In this document: positions 56,501-64,000 of the stretch, piece by piece
Position numbering within the stretch: the stretch's first letter is position 1
Layout of the letters: the number at the start of each line of letters is the position of its first letter
Assembly (NCBI RefSeq): GCF_022965805.1
Contig: NW_027330892.1
Coordinates: 36,001-100,000 of the forward strand
Direction: 5' to 3'
DNA from: Primulina eburnea
Taxonomy: Eukaryota > Streptophyta > Magnoliopsida > Lamiales > Gesneriaceae
DNA: 64,000 nucleotides
Program-made: the position numbers and the translations under genes
The notes under the pieces: model-generated
Database searches by the model: none
The model's input: only the letters and a program-made list of their open reading frames with translations
What the model was told of the DNA's origin: nothing

Positions 56501-59500
56501 TCCCTCCTCTTCTTAGGCCTAGGCAACCCCAAACTAAAGTCCATAGAAATGTCAATCCAAGTTCCTTTTAAGAATAGCACGCAAAAGTGTTCCCAAAGTT
56601 CTATGGACAACTTCAGTTTGTCCATCCGTTTGAGGATGACAAGTAGTAGAAAACAACAATTTTGTGCCAAGTTTAGCCCATAAATTATTCCAAAAGTAAC
56701 TTAAAAATTTAACATTGCGATGAGAAACAATAGTCCTAGGCATGCCATGCAACCTAGCGACTTCTCTAAAGAACAAATCCGCAATGTTTGAAGCATCATC
56801 GGTTTCATGACAAGCTATAAAATGTGCCATCTTAGAGAATCTATCCACAACAACAAAAATAGAATCTCTCCTCTTCTTAGGCCTAGGCAACCCCAAACTA
56901 AAATCCATAGAAATGTCAATCCAAGTTCTTTTTAAGAATAGCACACAAAAGTGTTACCAAAGTTTTATTGACAACTTCAGTTTGTCCATCTGTTTGAGAA
57001 TGACAAGTAGTAGAAAACAACAATTTTGTGCCAAGTTTAGCCCATAAATTATTCCAAAAGTAACTCAAAAATTTAACATTGCGACGAGAAACAATAGTCC
57101 TAGGCAAGCCATGCAACCTAACGACTTCTCTAAAGAACAAATCCGTAATGTTTGAAGCATCATCGGTTTCATGACAAGCTATAAAATGTGCCATCTTAGA
57201 GAATCTATCCACAACTACAAATATAGAATCCCTCCTCTTCTTAGGCCTAGGCAACTCCAAAATAAAGTCCAGAGAAATGTCAATCCAATTTCTTTTTAAG
57301 AATAGCACGCAAAAGTGTTCCCAAAGTTCTATTGACAATTTCAGTTTGTCCATCTGTTTGAGAATGACAAGTAGTAGAAAACAACAATTTTGTGCCAAGT
57401 TTAGCCCGTAAATTAAGTAACTCAAAAATTTAACATTGCGACGAGAAACAATAGTCCTAGGCATGCCATGCAACCAAGCGAATTCTCTAAAGAACAAATC
57501 CGCAATGTTTGAAGCATCATTGGTTTTATGACAAGCTATAAAAAGTGTCATCTTAGAGAATCTATCCACAACAACTAAAATAGAATCCCTCCTCTTCTTA
57601 GGCCTAGGCAACACCAAAATAAAGTCCAGAGAAATGTCAATCCAGGTTCTTTTTAAGAATAGCACGCAAAGGTGTTCCCAAAGTTCTATTGACAACTTCA
57701 GTTTGTCCATCCGTTTGAGGATGACAAGTAATAGAAAACAACAATTTTTTGTCAAGTTTAGCCCATAAATTATTCCAAAAGTAACTTAAAAATTTAACAT
57801 TGAGACGAGAAACAATAGTCCTAGGCATGCCATGCAACCTAGCGACTTCTCTAAAGAACAAATCCGCAATGTTTGAAGGATCATCGGTTTCATGACAAGC
57901 TATAAAATATGCCATCTTAGAGAATCTATCCACAACTAAAAAAATAGAATCCATCCTCTTCTTAGGCCTAGGCAACCCCAAACTAAAGTCCATAGAAATG
58001 TCAATCAAAGTTCTTTTTAAGAATAGCACGCAAAAGTGTTCTCAAAGTTCTATTGACAACTTCAGTTTGTCCATCTGTTTGAGAATGAAAAGTAGTAGAA
58101 AAAACCAATTTTGTGCCAAGTTTAGCCCATAAAGCCTTCAAAAAGTAACTCAAGAATTTAACATCGCGACCAGAAACAATAGTCCTAGGCATGCCATGCA
58201 ACCTAGCGACTTCTCTAAAGAACAAATCCGCAATGTTTGAAGCATCATCCGTTTTATGACAAGCTATAAAATGTGCCATCTTAGAGAATCTATCCACAAC
58301 AACAAAAATAGAATCCCTCCCCTTCTTAGTCCTAGGCAACCCCAAAATAAAGTCCATAGAATTGTCAATCCAAGTTCTTTTTAAGAATAGCACGCAAAGG
58401 TGTTCCCAAAGTTCTATTGACAACTTCAGTTTGTCCATCTGTTTGAGGATGACAAGTAGTAGAAAACAACAATTTTGTACCTTGTTCAGCCCATAAAGTA
58501 TTCCAAAAGTAACTCAAGAATTTAACATCGCGACCAGAAACAATAGTCCTAGGCATGCCAAACAACCTAGCGACTTCTATAAAGAACAAATCCGCACTGT
58601 TTGAAGCATCATCGATTTTATGATAAGCTATAAAATGTGCCATCTTAGAGAATCTATCCACAACAACAGAAATAGAATACATCCCCTTCTTTGTCCTAGG
58701 CAACCCCAAAATAAAGTCCATAGAATTGTCAATCCAAGTTCTTTTTAAGAATAGCACGCAAAGGTGTTCCCAAAGTTCTATTGACAACTTCAGTTTGTCC
58801 ATCAGTTTGAGGATGAAAAGTAGTAGAAAACAACAATTTTGTGCCAAGTTCAGCCCATAAAGTCTTCCAAAAGTAACTTAAGAATTTAACATCGCGACCA
58901 GAAACAATAGTCCTAGGCATGCCATGCAACCTAACGACTTTTCTAAAGAACAAATCCGCAATGTTTGAAGCATCATCGCTTTTATGACAAGCTATAAAAT
59001 GTGCCATCTTAGAAAATCTATCCACAAGAACAAAAATAGAATCCCTCCTCTTCTTAGGCCTAGGCAACCCCAAACTGAAGTCCATAGAAATGTCAATCCA
59101 AGTTCCTTTAAGAATAGCACGAAAAATTGTTCCCAAAGTTCTATTGACAACTTCAGTTTGTCCATCCGTTTGAGGATGACAAGTAGTAGAAACCAACAAT
59201 TTTGTGCCAAGTTTAGCCCATAAATTATTCCAAAAGTAACTTAAAAATTTAACATTGCGACGAGAAAGAATAGTCCTAGGCATGCCATGCAACCTAGCGA
59301 CTTCTCTAAAGAACAAATCCGCAATGTTTGAAGCATCATCGGTTTCATGACAATCTATAAAATGTGCCATCTTAGAGAATCTATCCACAACTACAAAAAT
59401 GGAATCCCTCATCTTCTTAGGCCTAGGCAATCCCAAACTAAAGTCCATAGAAATGTCAATCCAAGTTCTTTTTAAGAATAGCACGCAAAAGTGTTCCCAA

Positions 59501-59957
59501 AGTTTTATTGACAACTTCAGTTTGTCCATCTGTTTGAGAATGACAAGTAGTAGAAAACAACAATTTTGTGCCAAGTTTAGCCCGTAAATTTTTCCAAAAG
59601 TAACTCAAAAATTTAACATTGTGACGAGAAACAATAGGCCTAGGCATGCCATGCAACCTAGCGAATTCTCTAAAGAACAAATCCGCAATGTTTGAAGCAT
59701 CATCGGTTTCATGACAAGCTATAAAATGTGCCATCTTAGAGAATCTATCCACAACTACAAAAATAGAATCCCTCCTCTTCTTAGACCTAGGCAACCCCAA
59801 ACTAAAGTCCATAGAAATGTCAATCCAAGTTCTTTTTAAGAATAGCACGCAAAAGTGTTACCAAAGTTTTATTGACAACTTCAATTTGTCCATCTGTTTG
59901 AGAATGACAAGTAGTAGAAAACAACAATTTTGTGCCAAGTTTAGCCCATAAATTATT
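53590..59957 (-). repeat. Satellite block 3
   Basis: About 17 monomers lie in the same orientation as blocks 1 and 2. The first monomer begins inside the unit because element C interrupts it. Open frames of 279 and 281 codons arise where a 7-bp loss (57411) or a one-base loss (about 59108) happens to join neighbouring frames. Every monomer lacks the second catalytic Asp (SRRN, SRLN, SHRN or SGRD). The block ends in the middle of a monomer where LTR G starts. Confidence 0.93.
53904..57536 (-). repeat. Two 5-monomer higher-order repeats (1820 and 1813 bp)
   Basis: The TATAAAAAGTGTCATC variant starts at 53904, 55724 and 57537. The ACTAAAAAAATAGAATCC and GTAGTATAAATC variants follow at constant offset. 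The second copy is 7 bp short because of the deletion near 57411. A partial third copy runs from 57537 to about 57990, then changes to sequence like the end of block 1. Confidence 0.85.
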
Positions 59958-60107
59958 TGTAAGGCTCGAAGATTTAGTTATCATAATCAGACTGATTTTG
60001 TTAATAATTTAGGTAATTGTAGATGTATTATATTGGACTAGAAAAGAAAAGGAAAATGTACAATAAAGATGAGGAGACAATCCAAAGAAATGTAAAGGGC
60101 CGAAGCT

Positions 60108-60434
60108 ATGGCGCATATGCGCGAGGAAATGCGCGCATATGCATGAGAATTACAGTAGCATCGGTGCATATACGCGAAGAAAGTGGCGCACATGCGCGAT
60201 ACTTCCAGCAGCTGTGGCGCACATGCGCGAGTTTAGTGGCGCACATGCGCGAGCAGGCCAGTGGCATTGGCGCATATGCGCGAGAGTAGTGGCGCATATG
60301 CGCGGAGTGTCCAGAAACATGGGCGCATATGCGCGAGTTTAGTGGCGCATATGCGCGAGTGTGAATTTCTGCCAAGTTTTTGAGACAGTAGGTCTCGCGC
60401 ACATGCGCGAGTAATGCCGCGCATATGCGCGAGA
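60108..60434 (+). promoter_or_regulatory. GCGCATATGCGCG palindrome cluster in U3 of element G
   Basis: About eleven copies of GCGCATATGCGC or GCGCACATGCGC are present, like element F, with different spacers. A CATGCA motif and a TATATATATA tract (60476-60486) follow after about 44 bp. Confidence 0.78.
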
Positions 60435-60652
60435 CGTGTCCTTCAAAGGCTTTGCCATTTGTGTGTAGGCATGCAATATATATATAACATGGCACGATTT
60501 CCTTCTTATTTCAGCAAGAATTCGGCAGATTTCAGAGAGGGAAGCTTCACCTTTTCTTTACACTTGTAAATTGTGATTTTGAAAGATTTAAGCATCCAAA
60601 CTTTGATCCGACTTCGGTTTTGAACTCCTCTCTTTATTAGCTACAAGGTGAT

Positions 60653-61251
60653 GTAAGTTTTCTTCAATTCCAGCATGTTTTGAAATATATATGTTGGGAG
60701 AATTATGGTTTAAGCTTTAGAATGTGTTCTTGTGGTTATTGACACCGTAGAAATACAACCGGATCGAAGAACGGATATCGTATGCTATTATTACGATTTT
60801 CAGCATGTATAGAATGAAGTATATGCAGATTTTGAGATCTTGACTTGGATATTGTGATGATTATGAATTGAGGATAGAGTTTCGTGTTGATTATGTTGTA
60901 TTGATTTGACTGGTGTCGAGAATTACGTCGTTATGCCGTCAAATTGTAGCAGGATCAAGTATTGATGGTGGATAGGTGTTGATTTGGATTAGTAATTGAT
61001 AAATTGTGTATCAACATTCCATTTCAGATTCATCTTACCTCACTTCGACATCGAGACCTCGACATCGATAAAGGTTTAACAAAAAAAGGTATAAGTCATG
61101 TTTTGTTTGGGGAGATGTAACTCAAATAAGATATTATTTGAGTTTCCCAACCAAAATCACATACTAGTATTATTAGATATATTGTAACATGTTTATGAAT
61201 TGTGTATAGCATTATATTCAATCTTTTAACATGTTTATGCTTTGATTTCAG
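60653..61251 (+). other. Two predicted leader introns in the G LTR
   Basis: Intron 1 is 60653-61027 (GTAAGTTTT to ATTTCAG), the mini-exon 61028-61087 (60 bp), and intron 2 61088-61251 (GTATAAGT to GATTTCAG). From the second donor onward the sequence is nearly that of D. Confidence 0.47.
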
Positions 61252-62012
61252 AATTGTATTCAAGCATGTATGATCAGTGTGATATTCAGATATGAATATG
61301 ATTATACTTTGTTTACATATTGATATTCATTGCATTTAAGATAGGAGAGTCTTTGACAGGCATTGTCAAATAGCTAGACGTTTCGGTGTATCTCAGCATA
61401 GGAGTAGGTATTACTCTTATTGCCGCCGTTGATACAGCTCAGACCGAAGTCTAGGAATGAGACGTTCATTACCCCGATTGGAGGGTAGGTAGTGACGTCT
61501 TATTCACACCGGGATCCCTAGAGTTCTAGTCGAGTCGAGTCCAGACATGGTTTGATTCGCATTGCATTGCATGTGCATATGATGTCATTCATGATAACAT
61601 GTTTCATGTTTAATTGATTATATGCATGTATACATGTTTATACTGGGATTTGTTCTCACCGGTTTTCCGGCTGTTGTTATGTCTGTATGTGTGCATAACA
61701 ACAGGTGGGGCAGGATCTGGGTCACGCAGAGGATGAGAGATGGACATAGCGTGGTGATCTCGGGCATAGCAGAAGAACTAGTAGTTGTACTTTTGGCATG
61801 TACTGTATTTAATTACTAGTTGTCGAATATGATTTGGAACCAGACATATTTGTATCTTTTGTTATAGATTATGTTGTTAATATCTATGGTGTATGCTTGA
61901 GTTATATAACATTAGAATTAATGTTAAAAGCAAAAAATTTGACCCACTTTTTATATTAATGATCCGTTTTAATCCCAAAGAAAAATATTAGAGCCCGGGT
62001 CCCCACAACAGG

Positions 62013-62087
62013 TGGTATCAGAGCCATAGGTTCTATAGCTTGAGTTAGAATAGAATGAGCGGGGTAGATCGAGTCTTCTTCCTTGCT
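62013..62087 (+). other. Element G primer-binding site and leader stub
   Basis: TGGTATCAGAGC is at 62013-62024. The GAGCGGGGTAGA and CTTCCTTGCT block is at 62057-62087. The deletion junction follows. Confidence 0.88.
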
Positions 62088-64000
62088 CAATCCAAGTTCT
62101 TTTTAAGAATAGCACGCAAAAGTGTTCCAAAAGTTATATTGACAACTTCAGTTTGTCCATCCGTTTGAGGATGACAAGTAGTAGAAAACAACAATTTTGT
62201 GCCAAGTTCAGCCCATAAAGTCTTCCAAAAGTAACTCAAGAATTTAACATTGCGACGAGAAACAATAGTCCTAGGCATGCCATGCAACCTAGCGAATTCT
62301 CTAAAGAACAAATCCGCAATATTTGAAGCATCATCGGTTTCATGACAAGCCATAAAATGTGCCATCTTAGAGAATCTATCCACAACTACAAAAATAGAAT
62401 CTCTCCTCTTCTTAGGCCTAGGCAACCCCAAACTAAAGTCCATAGAAATGTCAATCCAAGTTCTTTTTAAGAATAACACGCAAAAGTGTTACCAAAGTTT
62501 TATTGACAACTTCAGTTTGTCCATCTGTTTGAGAATGACAAGTAGTAGAAAACAACAATTTTGTGCCAAGTTTAGCCCATAAATTATTCCAAAAGTAACT
62601 CAAAAATTTAACATTGCGACGAGAAACAATAGTCCTAGGCATGCCATGCAACCTAACGACTTCTCTAAAGAACAAATCCGTAATGTTTGAAGCATCATCG
62701 GTTTCATGACAAGCTATAAAATGTGTCATCTTAGAGAATCTATCCACAACTACAAATATAGAATCCCTCCTCTTCTTAGGCCTAGGCAACTCTAAAATAA
62801 AGTCCAGAGAAATGTCAATCCAAGTTCTTTTTAAGAATAGCACGCAAAAGTGTTCCCAAAGTTCTATTGACAACTTCAGTTTGTCCATCCGTTTGAGGAT
62901 GACAAGTAGTAGAAAACAACAATTTTGTGCCAAGTTTAGCCCATAAATTATTCCAAAAGTAACTCAAAAATCTAACATTGCGACGAGAAAGAATAGTCCT
63001 AGGCATGCCATGCAACCTAGCGACTTCTCTAAAGAACAAATCCGCAATGTTTGAAGCATCATCGGTTTTATGACAAGCTATAAAATGTGTCATCTTAGAG
63101 AATCTATCCACAACAACCCCAAAATAAAGTCCATAGAAATGTCAATCCAAGTTCTTTTTAAGAATAGCACGCAAAAGTGTTCCCAAAGTTATATTGACAA
63201 CTTCAGTTTGTCCATCCGTTTGAGGATGACAAGTAGTAGAAAACAACAATTTTGTGCCAAGTTCAGCCCATAAATTCTTCCAAAAGTAACTCAAAAATTT
63301 AACATTGCGACGAGAAACAATAGTCCTAGGCATGCCATGCAACCTAGCGACTTCTCTAAAGAACAAATCCGTAATGTTTGAAGCATCATCGGTTTCATGA
63401 CAAGCTATAAAATGTGCCATCTTAGAGAATCTATCCACAACTACAAAAATAGAATCCCTCCTCTTCTTATGCCTAGGCAACTCCAAAATAAAGTCCAGAG
63501 AAATGTCAATCCAAGTTCTTTATAAGAATAGCACGCAAAAGTGTTCCCAAAGTTCTATTGACAACTTCAGTTTGTCCATCCGTTTGAGAATGACAAGTAG
63601 TAGAAAACAACAATTTTGTGCCAAGTTTAGCCCGTAAATTTTTCCAAAAGTAACTCAAAAATTTAACATTGCGACGAGAAAGAATAGTCCTAGGCATGCC
63701 ATGCAACCTAGCGAATTCTCTAAAGAACAAATCCGCAATGTTTGAAGCATCATCGGTTTCATGACAAGCCATAAAATGTGCCATCTTAGAGAATCTATCC
63801 ACAACTACAAAAATAGTATCTCTCCTCTTCTTAGGCCTAGGCAACCCCAAACTAAAGTCCATAGAAATGTCAATCCAAGTTCTTTTTAAGAATAGCACGC
63901 AAAAGTGTTACCAAAGTTTTATTGACAACTTCAGTTTGTCCATCTGTTTGAGAATGACAAGTAGTAGAAAACAACAATTTTGTGCCAAGTTTAGCCCATA
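62088..64000 (-). repeat. Satellite block 4, running off the window
   Basis: More than five monomers are present, including one with the 37-bp deletion (63109-63127) and several mixed-class monomers. The first (62088-62450) joins a class II start ([13 protein letters not shown]) to a class I end ([10 protein letters not shown]). The array is cut by the end of the window, so its full length is unknown. Confidence 0.92.

Larger units (their letters stand above)
59958..62087 (+). mobile_element. Element G: 5' LTR plus leader, remainder deleted
   Basis: An LTR of 2050 bp (59958-62007) starts TGTAAGGCTCGA and ends CCGGGTCCCCACA. It is followed by a primer-binding site and about 60 bp of the conserved leader. 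The leader then runs directly into a satellite monomer at about 62087, with only two or three shared bases. No 3' LTR or target duplication exists. The satellite phase jumps by roughly 250 bp between the two flanks, so the deletion removed the rest of the element and part of a monomer, or more. Confidence 0.88.

Noticed and set aside
56916..57755. A 279-codon frame suggesting a fused two-unit protein
   Set aside because: A 7-bp deletion near 57411 happens to join two monomer frames. The neighbouring higher-order repeat without the deletion has no such fusion.
58729..59574. A 281-codon frame across two monomers
   Set aside because: A one-base loss near 59108 (CCTTTAAG against CCTTTTAAG) joins the frames by chance.
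60108..60434. CRISPR-like alternation of short repeats and spacers
   Set aside because: The repeats are palindromes in a plant LTR, spacers are not unique inserts, and no Cas gene is present.

Overview
The window looks like repeat-rich chromatin from a flowering-plant nuclear genome. It is AT-rich and I see no ordinary cellular gene. The recognisable content is plant-type Ty3/gypsy LTR retrotransposons, primed by initiator tRNA-Met, inserted into a long tandem satellite. The species cannot be named from this sequence. A pericentromeric or centromeric position is plausible but is inference only.

The base layer is a tandem array with a monomer of about 364 bp, roughly 60 copies in total. It survives in four blocks (1-11615, 30078-32266, 53590-59957, 62088-64000), all in the same orientation. 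Read on the minus strand, each monomer is a piece of a Ty3/gypsy integrase catalytic core, from the first catalytic Asp to just past the catalytic Glu. The second catalytic Asp is replaced in every monomer I read. Monomers fall into two sequence classes and are organised in higher-order repeats of about 2.2-2.5 kb (block 1) and 1.82 kb (block 3).

The array is interrupted by nested LTR elements, each dated by its target-site duplication (TSD). Element B (11616-30077, minus, TSD TATAA) is a chromodomain-bearing, Tekay/Del-like element. It carries a solo LTR S (13433-14877, TSD CCCTC) and the full element D (18809-27328, plus, TSD CAAAA). Element C (32267-53589, plus, TSD CCCTC) carries element E (38755-51412, TSD AGTTA), which carries element F (42288-50525, TSD CATGT). 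Element G (59958-62087) is a lone 5' LTR plus leader whose remainder is deleted. B's gag-pol frame is intact apart from the D insertion. D and C carry a few stops and frameshifts, and E and F are badly decayed although their LTR pairs are still very similar.

The LTRs share features that family names do not explain. Every family has a cluster of GC-rich palindromes in U3. In five families the cluster sits about 45-50 bp before a TATA box. Those same five families have a conserved pair of intron-like intervals in the transcribed part of the LTR, and conserved stem-loops further on. A small hairpin with compensatory base changes stands just before the polypurine tract. Element E encodes a decayed integrase of the same type as the satellite, so a relative of E is the best candidate source of the satellite.
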